The notes under the pieces are model-generated. The model was given only the letters and a program-made list of their open reading frames with translations. It did no database searches and was not told where the DNA came from. The position numbers and the translations under genes are program-made. Shown here in pieces: positions 24,471-33,703 of a stretch of 64,000 bases of DNA. Source of the DNA: Pseudarthrobacter phenanthrenivorans Sphe3. GTDB taxonomy: Bacteria; Actinomycetota; Actinomycetes; Actinomycetales; Micrococcaceae. The stretch spans positions 1-64,000 of the forward strand of contig NC_015146.1 of NCBI RefSeq assembly GCF_000189535.1. The letters run 5' to 3'. Each line of letters opens with the position of its first letter. Position 1 is the stretch's first letter.

Positions 24471-24586
24471 CGTCCTACTTAAATCACTGGTTAATTCACT
24501 GGGAAACCGGTCGGGGGTGGATCATCCAGGAAGCCCGGCGCCGCGGCCGGACACACCAAGTGGCGCCCGGCCGCGGTTACCGCCGG

Positions 24587-24982
24587 TCAGACGGCCCAGT
24601 CCGTGTCTTCGATCTGGCCGAACATGCACATGGCTTCTTCCAGGGACGGAAGGTGGGCCAAGGCGACGGCCGTCGGACCGCGGAACTTAACTTTCCGCGT
24701 GACCATTGCGTTCGATACCGACAATTCACTTCGCCCCAACCGCTGCCAAGTGTCGACCTTCGCCGTCAGCAGATAATCAGGCTTGATGCCGGCCGCCGGC
24801 GCCCCCGCCCGAACGACTTCGCCTTCGCGGACCTCGACTTGACCGGCCCGACTCTCGTCCTCCGCCAGGCGGTACTCAATGACCATGCTGAGTTTTTTCA
24901 TACCTTCACGCGTGAGCTCGGTCTTGTTCCAAAGATCGGCGTAACTCTGCATCCATTCCGGTGACAAAACAGGTGTTGCCAT
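24587..24982 (-). CDS. SCP2 sterol-binding-domain-like protein
   Basis: A 131-residue protein with the layout of an SCP2-type lipid-binding domain: EWMQSYADLWNKTELTREGM, MVIEYRLAEDESRAGQVEVR, KPDYLLTAKVDTWQRLGR, FRGPTAVALAHLPSLEEAM. Such domains bind hydrophobic ligands; in a PAH cluster it might carry or buffer an aromatic substrate, which is inference. ATG at 24982 follows AAAGGAGAGG. It is divergent from the Rieske dioxygenase operon and shares its regulatory gap. Confidence 0.65.
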   Translation of the reverse strand: MATPVLSPEWMQSYADLWNKTELTREGMKKLSMVIEYRLAEDESRAGQVEVREGEVVRAGAPAAGIKPDYLLTAKVDTWQRLGRSELSVSNAMVTRKVKFRGPTAVALAHLPSLEEAMCMFGQIEDTDWAV

Positions 24983-25017
24983 GTGCCCTCTCCTTTGAGT
25001 GACTGGTGCCAGGCCTG

Positions 25018-25060
25018 TTGACCTATCCACGACAGCATACTAACATGCTAGGAAGTTAGT
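25018..25060 (+). promoter_or_regulatory. Promoter and operator of the Rieske dioxygenase operon
   Basis: TTGACC (25018-25023), a 17-base spacer and TAACAT (25041-25046) form a promoter. ACTAACATGCTAGGAAGTTAGT (25039-25060, written here as ACTAACATGCT + AGGAAGTTAGT) overlaps the -10. It contains CTAA-N4-CTAG and CTAG-N4-TTAG, related to the CTAA-N4-TTAG repeats at 44.67 and 48.18 kb. Confidence 0.55.
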
Positions 25061-25176
25061 CTGCGAGGGGCGGGCAGAAGATTGGACGTCCCGACCAAGG
25101 CAGCTAACCGGCAATTCAGTTAGCGATAACAGGTGCACACATTTTTGATGCACACAATGCCAAATTGGAGACAACG

Positions 25177-26625
25177 ATGTCTGTTACTGAAGAACACCAG
25201 TCACAGTTGAGCGATAAGCTACGACATAACCTGGAAAAAGGGCTGCACGATGTGCAGGCCAAATGGACCGTCCCGACAGCGTTCCTCAATGACCCCGAGG
25301 TACATGACGTCGAACGAGAGCGTGTGTTTGGCCGCTCATGGGTTTACCTGGCCCATGAGAGTGAGATCGCCAAGCCCGGTGACTACGTAGTCCGCTACAT
25401 CGCGGAGGATCAGTTCATCGTCACTAGGGGCGAAGACGGAAACGTGCGTGCCCACCTTAACAGCTGTCGGCACCGTGGCATGCAAATTTGCCGCGCGGAA
25501 ATGGGTAACGCCTCCCACTTCCGCTGCCCCTACCACGGCTGGACGTACAACAACGGAGGAAAGCTCGTAGGTGTCCCCGCCGGCAAAGAAGGGTACGATA
25601 ACAAACTCGAAAAAGCGGACTGGAACCTGCGCTCCATCCCCCAACTCGACACCTACAAAGGCATGATTTTCGGTTGCCTTGACCCCCACGCCGAATCGCT
25701 TTCCGACTACCTAGGTGACTTCAAGTTCTACCTGGACATCGTGATGGACCGCAGCGACGCCGGCATGGAAGTGGTCGGGGCCCCGCAACGCTGGATCGTT
25801 GATGCCAACTGGAAGCTCGGATCCGACAACTTCGTCGGCGACGCATACCACACCATGATGACTCACCGCTCTATGGTGGAACTCGGGATGGCTCCACCGG
25901 ACCCCATGTTCGCGCTGTACGGCGAACATGTGCACACCGAGCACGGTCATGGCATCGGAATTATCGGCCCGCCGCCGGGAATCCCCCTACCCGAGTTCAT
26001 GGGAATGCCGGACAACATCATCGACGAGATGAAAGCGCGGCTCAAGCCGGAACAGGTCGAGATATTCCGGCCGAACAACTTCATCCACGGAAACGTTTTC
26101 CCCAACCTGTCCATCGGAAACTTCATGATATCGAAAGACCACGTTTCCGCTCCAATAGCATTCCTCACGCTGCGTCTGTGGCACCCCCTCGGCCCTGGAA
26201 AAATGGAGGTCTACTCCTTCTTCCTGGTCGAAAAGGACGCACCCGACTGGTTCAAGGAAGAAGGCTACAAGACGTATCTTCACACCTTCGGAATTTCGGG
26301 CGCCTTCGAACAGGACGACGCAGAAAACTGGCGGAGCATCACCCGCGTCCTGGCTGGTCAATTTGCCCGCAAGGGTGACCTGAACTACCAGATGGGCCGT
26401 GGCGCACTCACACCGGATCCGGACTGGCCCGGCCCCGGTGTGGCCTATCCGATGGACTACGCGGAAGCCAACCAGCGAAACTTCCTCGAATACTGGATGG
26501 AACTCATGCTTGAGGACAGGCCAGTTTCGGACAAGCCTTCGGAAGCCCACCGCAGCCCAAACGGGGCTCAGGGGAAGGGCAAGGTCGAGGCACTGGCTGG
26601 CACCAAAGAGACTGTGGAGGCCTAA
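25177..26625 (+). CDS. narAa: Rieske ring-hydroxylating dioxygenase, alpha subunit (NarAa/PhdA-like)
   Basis: A 482-residue terminal oxygenase alpha subunit. The Rieske [2Fe-2S] motif is C97-x-H99 ... C117-x2-H120 (SCRHRGMQICRAEMG, FRCPYHGW). The mononuclear iron site is D222-x2-H225-x4-H230 (DNFVGDAYHTMMTH). The sequence pattern (DVERERVFGRSWVYLAHESE, PPPGIPLPEFMGMPDNI) is that of actinobacterial naphthalene/phenanthrene dioxygenases. It would add O2 to naphthalene or phenanthrene to give the cis-dihydrodiol, fed by a ferredoxin and reductase not in this operon (candidates at 63.3-64 kb). ATG at 25177 follows GGAG. Confidence 0.88.
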   Translation: MSVTEEHQSQLSDKLRHNLEKGLHDVQAKWTVPTAFLNDPEVHDVERERVFGRSWVYLAHESEIAKPGDYVVRYIAEDQFIVTRGEDGNVRAHLNSCRHRGMQICRAEMGNASHFRCPYHGWTYNNGGKLVGVPAGKEGYDNKLEKADWNLRSIPQLDTYKGMIFGCLDPHAESLSDYLGDFKFYLDIVMDRSDAGMEVVGAPQRWIVDANWKLGSDNFVGDAYHTMMTHRSMVELGMAPPDPMFALYGEHVHTEHGHGIGIIGPPPGIPLPEFMGMPDNIIDEMKARLKPEQVEIFRPNNFIHGNVFPNLSIGNFMISKDHVSAPIAFLTLRLWHPLGPGKMEVYSFFLVEKDAPDWFKEEGYKTYLHTFGISGAFEQDDAENWRSITRVLAGQFARKGDLNYQMGRGALTPDPDWPGPGVAYPMDYAEANQRNFLEYWMELMLEDRPVSDKPSEAHRSPNGAQGKGKVEALAGTKETVEA

Positions 26626-26627
26626 AC

Positions 26628-27161
26628 ATGACAATCGAAGCACAGACACCCCAAACACAGGTAGTAGACACGGCCGTCCGGGAAATTACCGAATGGCTCT
26701 TTGCGGAAGCCGCATTGCTGGATGCAGGTAAGTACCGCGAATGGCTTGACCTCATGGCGCAGGACCTGCACTACGTTGTGCCCCTTCGGGTCACCCGGGA
26801 GCGGGAGGCCGAAACGGACATCATCGAAGGCATGACCCTGATGGACGACGACTGGGACGCCATGGAGATGCGGGTACTCAGGCTGGAGACCGAATATGCC
26901 TGGGCTGAAGATCCGCCCTCACGATCCCGCCACTTCGTCACGAACGTGCGGGTGGTCGGAGGCGACAAGGACGACGAGTTCAAGGTCACGTCGAATCTGC
27001 TCCTGTACCGGACGCGGGGGGACGTGCCCACGTATGACATCCTCTCGGGCGAGCGTCACGACGTTCTTCGCCGGGTGGACGACGGCTTCCACATGGTCCA
27101 GCGTGTGGTCGTTCTGGATCAGACCACCATCATGACCCATAACTTCGCATTGATCATGTGA
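26628..27161 (+). CDS. narAb: Ring-hydroxylating dioxygenase, beta subunit
   Basis: A 177-residue beta subunit of the cone-like fold, with EITEWLFAEAALLDAGKYRE, WLDLMAQDLHYVVPLRVT, EDPPSRSRHFVTNVRV and LLYRTRGDVPTYDILSGER. It has a structural role in the alpha3beta3 hexamer. ATG lies two bases after the alpha stop, and the ribosome site GGAGG is in the last alpha codons, indicating coupled translation. Confidence 0.9.
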   Translation: MTIEAQTPQTQVVDTAVREITEWLFAEAALLDAGKYREWLDLMAQDLHYVVPLRVTREREAETDIIEGMTLMDDDWDAMEMRVLRLETEYAWAEDPPSRSRHFVTNVRVVGGDKDDEFKVTSNLLLYRTRGDVPTYDILSGERHDVLRRVDDGFHMVQRVVVLDQTTIMTHNFALIM

Positions 27162-27174
27162 CGAAGGAGTAACC

Positions 27175-27447
27175 ATGGGCATCATTTACAAGGCCGGCGA
27201 AGATCCGGTCATTCAGATTGCCAACGAATTCACCGTGGTCCAACTGGCATACATCCGGACCGGCAACGGTGAACGACTTGTCGTCACATCACCCAAGTTG
27301 GGCTTCGAGACCCAGCTGGATCCGCTGCAGCTTGAATGCCTGACCTGGCAGCCTTCTGCCACCTTTTCAAGGTTGCTGGAGACGCCGTACGGGCCGGGTT
27401 CCGAGATGCGTGCAAAACCCCTATCGACGTTGATGAGAAAGGAATAA
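27175..27447 (+). CDS. Small conserved protein of the PAH dioxygenase operon
   Basis: A 90-residue protein I do not recognise by function. It is rich in beta-strand-like segments (EDPVIQIANEFTVVQLAYIR, GERLVVTSPKLGFETQLDPL) and ends SRLLETPYGPGSEM. GAAGGAG precedes its ATG, it starts 13 bases after the beta-subunit stop and its stop is 3 bases before the dehydrogenase ATG. This is a well-placed real gene. Small proteins of this kind accompany some actinobacterial dioxygenase operons; a role in assembly or dihydrodiol processing is only a guess. Confidence 0.75.
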   Translation: MGIIYKAGEDPVIQIANEFTVVQLAYIRTGNGERLVVTSPKLGFETQLDPLQLECLTWQPSATFSRLLETPYGPGSEMRAKPLSTLMRKE

Positions 27448-27450
27448 ATT

Positions 27451-28266
27451 ATGGGATTTTTGGATGGAAAGGTCGCGCTCGTCACGGGCGGCGGCTCAGG
27501 CATCGGCCGAGGGGTAGTTGAACTCTTTGTGCAGGAGGGTGCCAAGGTCGGCATCCTGGAGATTTCACGCGATAAAACTGCAGATCTGCGCAAGAACTTC
27601 TCGTCAGATTCTGTTGTCGTTATCGAGGGCGATGCGACGTCCATGGATGACAACGACAAGGCGGTTGCCGAAACTGTCTCGGCCTTTGGTCCGCTCACCA
27701 CTCTGGTCTGTGTAGTGGGTGTTTTCGACTACTTCACGGAGATTCCCCAGCTGCCCAAGGAGAAGATCAGTGATGCCTTTGACCAGCTGTTTGCGGTTAA
27801 TGTCAAGAGCAACATCATGACGGTCAAGGCAGCCCTGGACCAGCTCATCGCGAATCGCGGCGACGTCGTGATGACCGTATCGAACGCCGGGTTCTACGCC
27901 GGCGGGGGCGGGCCGCTGTATATGGCCTCGAAATTCGCTGTCCGCGGGCTCATCACGGAACTGGCGTACGAGCTCTCGCCGAACGTTCGGGTCAACGGCG
28001 TGGCGCCCGGCGGGACGGTCACGGATCTTCGGGGTGTCCCGGCGCTGGCCAACGAGGGTCTGCGACTCAAGGATGTACCGGACATCGAGGGTCTCATTGG
28101 GGGGAACAACCCACTTGGGATTGTCGCACAGCCCTCCGATCACGCGTGGGCATTTGCGTACCTGGCCTCCCGTGAGCGCAGTGCGGCAGTGACGGGCACC
28201 ATCATCAACAGCGACGGCGGCCTGGGAGTTCGTGGAATGACCCGCATGGCGGGCCTCCAAAACTAG
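27451..28266 (+). CDS. cis-Dihydrodiol dehydrogenase (SDR)
   Basis: A 271-residue short-chain dehydrogenase: TGGGSGIGRG (NAD-binding), TVSNAGFYAGGGGPLYMASK containing the S...YxxxK catalytic residues, and VRVNGVAPGGTVTDLRG. It matches cis-dihydrodiol dehydrogenases of biphenyl/naphthalene/phenanthrene pathways (BphB/NarB/PhdE type) and should oxidise the dihydrodiol to the catechol-like diol. AAAGGA precedes the ATG. It lies directly behind the dioxygenase genes. Confidence 0.87.
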   Translation: MGFLDGKVALVTGGGSGIGRGVVELFVQEGAKVGILEISRDKTADLRKNFSSDSVVVIEGDATSMDDNDKAVAETVSAFGPLTTLVCVVGVFDYFTEIPQLPKEKISDAFDQLFAVNVKSNIMTVKAALDQLIANRGDVVMTVSNAGFYAGGGGPLYMASKFAVRGLITELAYELSPNVRVNGVAPGGTVTDLRGVPALANEGLRLKDVPDIEGLIGGNNPLGIVAQPSDHAWAFAYLASRERSAAVTGTIINSDGGLGVRGMTRMAGLQN

Positions 28267-28285
28267 GCGAAGTTTCATTGGTTGG

Positions 28286-28313
28286 CGTCGGCTGCAAGAA
28301 GTCGGCGCCGACG
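28286..28313 (+). other. Hairpin between dehydrogenase and aldolase genes
   Basis: CGTCGGC (28286-28292) and GCCGACG (28307-28313) can pair across a 14-base loop in the 133-base gap of the operon. No U-tract follows. It may be a partial terminator or an RNA-stability element. Confidence 0.35.
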
Positions 28314-28399
28314 AATAATCCCATTGACTGGTCGGCATCAGTCAAAGTCTTTGATTCCTTGCGTGCGGCAGGGCCGTGACAATTTTAGGAGGTGCCAAC

Positions 28400-29404
28400 A
28401 TGCAGAAGTTCGGAGTGGAGGACTTACAAGGCGTAATCGCAGTAACTCCCACCCCATCTGTTGTGGGAGCGGGTGATGTCGCGTCCCGCGACACGGTTGA
28501 TCTGGCGGAAACCGACTGGATGATTCGCCAGCTCGTGTCCGACGGCGTTGATGGAATCATGACAAACGGAACCCTTGGCGAAATGGCAACTTTGACTTTG
28601 CCGGAGTGGCAGTCATTTGCGCGGCAGGTTGCGGAAACGGCGGCGGAGGTAGCGCCGGATCTGCCGCTTTTCATCGGTGCTACTACCCTCAACACGCGCG
28701 ACACCATTGATCGGATCCGCTTCCTCCAGGACCTTGGCGTCCGGGGAACTTTCCTGGGCCGCCCGATGTGGGGCGGGCTCAGCGCCGAAACGATGGTTTC
28801 CTACTACAAGGAAATTGTCGATGCCTTTCCCGACATGGCCTTGATGCTTTATGACAACACAGAGGCGTTTAAGGGACCCATTCCGACGGCGGTCTATGCT
28901 GAACTGGCAAAGCTTCCTCAGGTGGTCGGGGCCAAATACATAGCCCTGACACCCAAGTATGGCCTCGACGTTGCGGCTGTCGAAGGGAAGATGCGCCTGC
29001 TCACCTTGGAGACGGACTGGTTCCTGGCCAAGACCATGTATCCGGAGGAGGCCGTCGGGTGCTGGAGCAGCAGCGCCCTCTGCGGACCGGAACCGGTTAT
29101 TGCCCTCCGCGAGGCCCTGGTCGCCAACAACATCGAGACAGCGCGGCACCTGACCAAACGGATCGAATGGACGTATGAGACTTTCCTAGCGCGGGCAAAT
29201 TTCCCGGAATTTTCCAAGTACAACATCGCCCTGGAGAAGCTTCGGTTCGATGAGGCCGGATACATCAAGGCCGGATCGCCCCGCTCACCCTTCCAGACCA
29301 CCCCGGTCGAATACTTGGAAGGTGCGCGGGAGACCGGCCGTCGGTGGCGCCAGCTCGTAGAGGAACTGAAAGCCGACGTCGCCAAGCCAGAAGCCAAGCC
29401 ATGA
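28400..29404 (+). CDS. Hydratase-aldolase (NahE/NarC/PhdG-like, DapA superfamily)
   Basis: A 334-residue DHDPS-superfamily lyase. GVDGIMTNGTLGEMATLT is the pyruvate-binding region, and the Schiff-base lysine is in VVGAKYIAL. Family members hydrate and cleave trans-o-hydroxybenzylidenepyruvate (to salicylaldehyde) or its phenanthrene analogue (to 1-hydroxy-2-naphthaldehyde), releasing pyruvate. ATG at 28400 follows TAGGAGGTG. It is a paralogue of PhdJ at 42330-43373 (NGTFGEVATLT, VAAKHLGV). The extradiol dioxygenase that should make its substrate is not in the window. Confidence 0.85.
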   Translation: MQKFGVEDLQGVIAVTPTPSVVGAGDVASRDTVDLAETDWMIRQLVSDGVDGIMTNGTLGEMATLTLPEWQSFARQVAETAAEVAPDLPLFIGATTLNTRDTIDRIRFLQDLGVRGTFLGRPMWGGLSAETMVSYYKEIVDAFPDMALMLYDNTEAFKGPIPTAVYAELAKLPQVVGAKYIALTPKYGLDVAAVEGKMRLLTLETDWFLAKTMYPEEAVGCWSSSALCGPEPVIALREALVANNIETARHLTKRIEWTYETFLARANFPEFSKYNIALEKLRFDEAGYIKAGSPRSPFQTTPVEYLEGARETGRRWRQLVEELKADVAKPEAKP

Positions 29405-29451
29405 ACCAGGTCTCGGGCCAAAGCCCCGACGACGCCGTCCCCGGTTTCAGA

Positions 29452-29489
29452 AACCCCCGCAGGCAGCCCAACCCCCCGCAGGCAGCCCA
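29452..29489. repeat. 19-bp direct tandem repeat (two units)
   Basis: Two units of (A/C)-rich sequence ending CCCCCGCAGGCAGCCCA lie back to back just after the aldolase gene. They probably arose by slippage. A GGAGGCTG ... CAGCCTCC pair immediately downstream could form a weak terminator. Confidence 0.5.
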
Positions 29490-29565
29490 TGGAGGCTGAC
29501 TCCTATGATTTATTTTCTTCCAGCCTCCTAACCTGACTGGTTTCCAGCCAATATCGACCACTCCT

Positions 29566-30210
29566 GTTCGTCTTACGCCGGAGTCTCCGGCGTACCTGGC
29601 CTCCAGGGGGCACACTGCAGAGGCGGAGGCGATTGTCCGGACGTACGGGCTGGAGCCCTTGCACCGCCCTGTTCAGGAGTCAGCTGACGGGGCAACGGTC
29701 CCTACAGGAAAGGCCAAAGGGCATTTCCGCGGCTTTCTGACCGGGCGTCTCCTACCCTCGATGATCCTGGTTTGCATCGGGTTCAGCGTACTGACCTGCT
29801 GGCTGTGAACATTGGCGCGATCGTCGGAGCGCTGGTGGCCTCCAGACTGGCCGACAGGTTCGGCCCGCGTCCCCTGACCGCGGTGTCCTTTGAATCCTCA
29901 GGCGTGGCACTGGTTCCTCATGGGCACGGGGATTGCGTCGCTTCCTGTGATGTACCTGCTGGTCGCCGTCGTTGGATTTGGTTCGGTGGGAGCGCAAATC
30001 CGGGCCGTCCTGGCAATCTTTGGCGGAGGTGGCGTGGTGTCAGCGGGACTGGGCAACTTCGTCAACTTCGCCGTCTGGGGCATTGCTGCGGCGGTGGGTC
30101 TGGCGGCAGTACTGCTGGTTCCGCGCCGTCGGGACGACGCGTTGGAACCGGCCCCGCTTGTAAGCCCCGGAGCCACAACGGCTCCCGGTATTCAGTCACT
30201 ATCGTTTAAT
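29566..30210 (+). pseudogene. AAHS-type aromatic acid transporter, decayed
   Basis: Pieces of the second half of an AAHS transporter survive in different frames: LTPESPAYLASRGHTAEAEA, RGFLTGRLLPSMILVCIGFS, then SRLADRFGPRPLTAVSFESS, MGTGIASLPVMYLLVAVVGF and RAVLAIFGGGGVVSAGLGNF. They match successive parts of the transporter at 12007-13353, with internal deletions and frameshifts between them. The first six membrane segments are absent. Confidence 0.8.
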
Positions 30211-30245
30211 TGTCATCAGCACCAGAACAGTAGGAGAAAAAGCTC

Positions 30246-31697
30246 GTGGAAACATCACTCGTTATTGACAACAAGGACCGCAAGGCACTCGACGAAAAAA
30301 CCTTTGATCGCATTCATCCGATCAGCGGGGACGTTGTCACAACGGCCGCTGCCGCCGCACAGGAAGACGCCATCGAAGCGGTCGATTCGGCTCAGGCAGC
30401 CTTTCTGACCTGGTCCAAGACGGGTCCGTCCGAGCGGCGTGCGATCATGCTGAAGGCGGCGGACTCCCTGGAAGCCAAGATGCCGGATTTCATCTCCGCC
30501 ATGGCCCAGGAAGTTGGTGCGTCCGAACTCTGGGCCGCCTTCAACGTCGTCGCGGCCGCGAACCTCTTCCGGGAGGCTGCAGGTCTGGCCACCCAGATTC
30601 AGGGCGAGACCATCCCGACGGACAAGCCGGGAACCCTCTCCATGACTGTTCGCCAGCCGGTCGGCGTGATTCTGAGCATCGCTCCCTGGAACGGACCTGT
30701 GGCTCTGGGCGCCCGGGCCATCGCCTACCCGCTGGTATGCGGTAACACTGTAGTGTTCCGGGCTTCCGAATCGAGCCCGAAAACCCACCTGCTCATTGCC
30801 GAGGCGCTGCGGGACGCCGGACTGCCCGACGGCGTGCTCAATGTCATCACCAACGCTGCGGAGGACTCCCCGCAGATCATAGACACCCTGATCTCGCACA
30901 AGTCCGTTCGCCGCATCAACTTCACGGGATCAAGCCGTGTGGGTCGCATCATCGCCGAAAAGGCTGCACGGGAACTCAAGCCGGTTTTGCTCGAACTCGG
31001 CGGAAAGTCGCCCTTAGTCGTTCTGGATGACGCCAACATCGACGACGCCGTGCGCGCCGCTGTGTTCGGTTCATTCCTCTACCAGGGCCAGATCTGCATG
31101 TCCACGGAGCGGATCGTTGTCGATGATTCAGTCGCCGACGAATTCGTGCAGAAGTTCGCGGCACGGGCGGCCGAGCTGGGAACGGGAGACCCTGTCACTG
31201 ACGGTTCCTGCATCGTGGGCCCGATGCTGAACGCCAAGAACGGTCCGCGCCTCAACGGCATGATGGAGGACGCACTCTCCAAGGGAGCTAGGGTAGTTGC
31301 CGGCGGCATCGCGGACGGCGCGGTCATGCCCGCCACAATCATTGACCACGTCACGCCGGAAATGCAGATCTACGACGAGGAGACCTTCGGTCCGATCACC
31401 ACGGTGGTTCGCGCCAAGGGCTACGACGACGCCATCGGCATCGCCAACGACACGGCGTACGGCCTCTCGGCCGCTGTTTTCGGCCAGGACATCAACCGCA
31501 CCCTCGACGCCGCCATGCGGATCGAATCGGGTGCCTGCCACATCAACGGACCCACGGTCCAGAACGAGGCACAGGCACCCTACGGTGGAGTCAAGGACAG
31601 CGGCTACGGACGGTTTGACGGCCGCGCGGTGATCAACGAGTTCACCGAACTGAAGTGGATCACCGTCGGTCGTTCGGACCAGCAGTACCCGTTCTAG
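30246..31697 (+). CDS. Aryl-aldehyde dehydrogenase (salicylaldehyde / 1-hydroxy-2-naphthaldehyde)
   Basis: A 483-residue aldehyde dehydrogenase with LELGGKSPLVVLDDANI (glutamate) and GQICMSTERIVV (cysteine). GTG at 30246 is the start, behind AGTAGGAG. It is a close paralogue of the gene at 13411-14862, with the same length and the same DQQYPF end. As the last intact gene of the Rieske operon it should oxidise the aldehyde released by the hydratase-aldolase, giving salicylate from naphthalene or 1-hydroxy-2-naphthoate from phenanthrene. The product then enters the salicylate operon or phdI. Confidence 0.88.
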   Translation: METSLVIDNKDRKALDEKTFDRIHPISGDVVTTAAAAAQEDAIEAVDSAQAAFLTWSKTGPSERRAIMLKAADSLEAKMPDFISAMAQEVGASELWAAFNVVAAANLFREAAGLATQIQGETIPTDKPGTLSMTVRQPVGVILSIAPWNGPVALGARAIAYPLVCGNTVVFRASESSPKTHLLIAEALRDAGLPDGVLNVITNAAEDSPQIIDTLISHKSVRRINFTGSSRVGRIIAEKAARELKPVLLELGGKSPLVVLDDANIDDAVRAAVFGSFLYQGQICMSTERIVVDDSVADEFVQKFAARAAELGTGDPVTDGSCIVGPMLNAKNGPRLNGMMEDALSKGARVVAGGIADGAVMPATIIDHVTPEMQIYDEETFGPITTVVRAKGYDDAIGIANDTAYGLSAAVFGQDINRTLDAAMRIESGACHINGPTVQNEAQAPYGGVKDSGYGRFDGRAVINEFTELKWITVGRSDQQYPF

Positions 31698-31998
31698 AAA
31701 CACACCATCCCGAATGTCCGTAACCTGGCGGTAACGCCGACGTCATCGTCAGGTTCCGGACCTAGGTGTAATTCCCACGGACGTTGTGAACAGCGTGGCG
31801 TGATGTAAAAGGCGAGGGCCTCCGGTATCGATTCGGGTTACCACACTCATCTCGACGCTAGGAGGACCTTCGTGTCCTACGTTACCCATACCAACGCCGA
31901 CTGGCGCTGGCTGGTCCCTCGGTCGGGATGACCTGGAAGATCGCGCGCGGTCCGGCCGTCCTGGCTGACGAGGGCGGGCAGGGCTGCGGTGACGTTTT
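31698..31998. other. Intergenic stretch with IS-like edge and decayed MMPL tail
   Basis: No intact gene. From ~31930 to 31998 the minus strand still encodes MMPL-like residues in other frames (ELRDVKNVTAALPALVSQDG), so the efflux gene once continued here. Around 31860-31900 AGGAGGACC followed by GTGTCC looks like a ribosome site and start for a short frame (SYVTHTNADWRW), perhaps the beginning of an IS481-like transposase. The rest is unassigned. Confidence 0.4.
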
Positions 31999-33672
31999 TT
32001 ACGTCCCGGAGCTCTGGTCAGCGACGTCGTACTGCAGTTTTTCTGATTCGGCGTCGCTGAGCCCTGCCGGGAGTTTGCCGACGGCGATGATGGGGCCGTT
32101 GACGCCTTCACCAAAGGACTCACCGAGGGTGGTGTAGGCCTTGTAGGCGTCGGAGTTCACCGGCTCGGTGCCTCCGTCTGGCAGGGCTACCCGGAGCTGG
32201 GCTGCCGGAAGTGCGGTGATGGCCAGGGCCAGGACCGTAACGCTCAGAACGATGATGGGGTGGCGGGTTACGAACGCGCCCCAGCCGTGGCGGCTGTGTT
32301 CCTGGTCGGCGGCTTCTTCCAGGGCTTCGGCCGATGTCCCGGCCCGGGCCGCTTTCTCGGCGGCGGCGGCGTTGGCGGTGCGTGCCTTGTCCCAGGCGCC
32401 TTTGGATACCATGCGGGTTCCGATGAATCCGAGCATTGCGGGGGTCAGGGTCAGGGCGACGAGCACTGCCAGGGCGACGGTGCCGGCACCTGCCAGGCCC
32501 ATGATGGTCAGGAATGGAAGGCCGGGTACGGCCAGGGCGGCCAGGGCGATGACGACGGTCAACCCGGCGAACAGCACCGAATTTCCTGACGTGCCGGTGG
32601 CCCGGGCCACGGATTCCTCCATGGCCATGCCGTGCAGCAGTTGGGTCCGGTGCCTGTTGACGATAAAGAGTGAGTAGTCGATGCCGACAGCGAGTCCGAG
32701 CATCAGGGCCAGGAATACTGACACGGATGCCATTTCGATCACACCGGAGAGTGCAAAGGTCCCGCCGACACCGACGGCCACGCCGATGATGGCCATCAGC
32801 AGCGGCAGACCGGCAGCGATCAGGGTTCCGAGCATGACGATCAGGACCAGGGCCGCGACGCCGACACCGATGATTTCCGCGGTGCCGAGGACTTCGGAGA
32901 CATCCTGGGTGATGCTCTGGCTCAGATACACCTCCACCCCGGAGCCGGAGGCCTCCGTGATGATCGCCTTCACCTCTTCGCGGACTTCGGGCTTGACTTC
33001 ATAGATCGATCCGGCGAACTGTATCTGCGTGACGGCCGACCTTCCGTCCACGGAGACGGTCCGCATCCCGGCGGCGGCGTCCAACTTGCGCTGGCCCAGT
33101 GCCAGAGTTTCCTCGTTGGCGGCGATTTCCTTCGCGCCGGCGTCCAGCTCTTCACGGGCTGTCTGCAGCTGGGCGAGGGCCTGGTCCATGCCGGGGGCCC
33201 CTGCGGCTGCAGCGGCGTCCAGCTGGGCCTGCTGTGCATCCAGCTGCTGGCGGCCTTCAGTGATCTGCGTTTTGGCCGCCTCCAGTTGGGTCTTGCCCTC
33301 GGCCAGCTGTGCTGCCCCGGCGTCGATCTGGTTCTGCAGTTCGAAGGGGTTGGCCGCTGACTGGATTTCCGGAATGTCCCTCAGCCGGGCCAGGGCGTCT
33401 CCGATGGCCTGTTCCTGGTCAGGTGTGAAACTGCCGGAGGGGGCATGGAAGACCACGGCGCCGCTGCCGCCGGCTGCTTCGGGCAGTTCCTCTTTGAGCT
33501 GGTCCAGGACGCGTTGGCTTTCGGTGCCGGGAATGCTGAACTTGTTGCTCATGGTGCCGTGGAACGCGACCGCAGCGCCGCCGGTGCCTAGCACCACGGC
33601 GGTCCAGAGAGCAAGGACCCACCAGCGGCGCTTGTAGGCTAGCCGACCCAAGTTGTAAAGCAGGGATGCCAT
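31999..33672 (-). pseudogene. MMPL/RND-type membrane transporter, C-terminally truncated
   Basis: The 557 codons encode the first ~two thirds of an MMPL-family exporter. There is an N-terminal membrane anchor (ALWTAVVLGTGGAAVAFHG), a periplasmic segment with a coiled coil (LEAAKTQITEGRQQLDAQQA), and a block of membrane helices with LMLGLAVGIDYSLFIVNRHR. MMPL proteins are usually 700 residues or more. A frameshift near 32010 (GAGCTC reading) and loss of the rest past 31930 end the protein early. It follows a TetR gene and a DHA2 transporter fragment on the same strand. Confidence 0.8.
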
Positions 33673-33703
33673 AAATTTCAGCCGTTCTGATAAAAGATGT
33701 GGA

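Noticed and set aside
29452..29489. Tandem repeats considered as a possible CRISPR or iteron array
   Set aside because: Only two units with no spacers and no cas or rep genes anywhere in the window.
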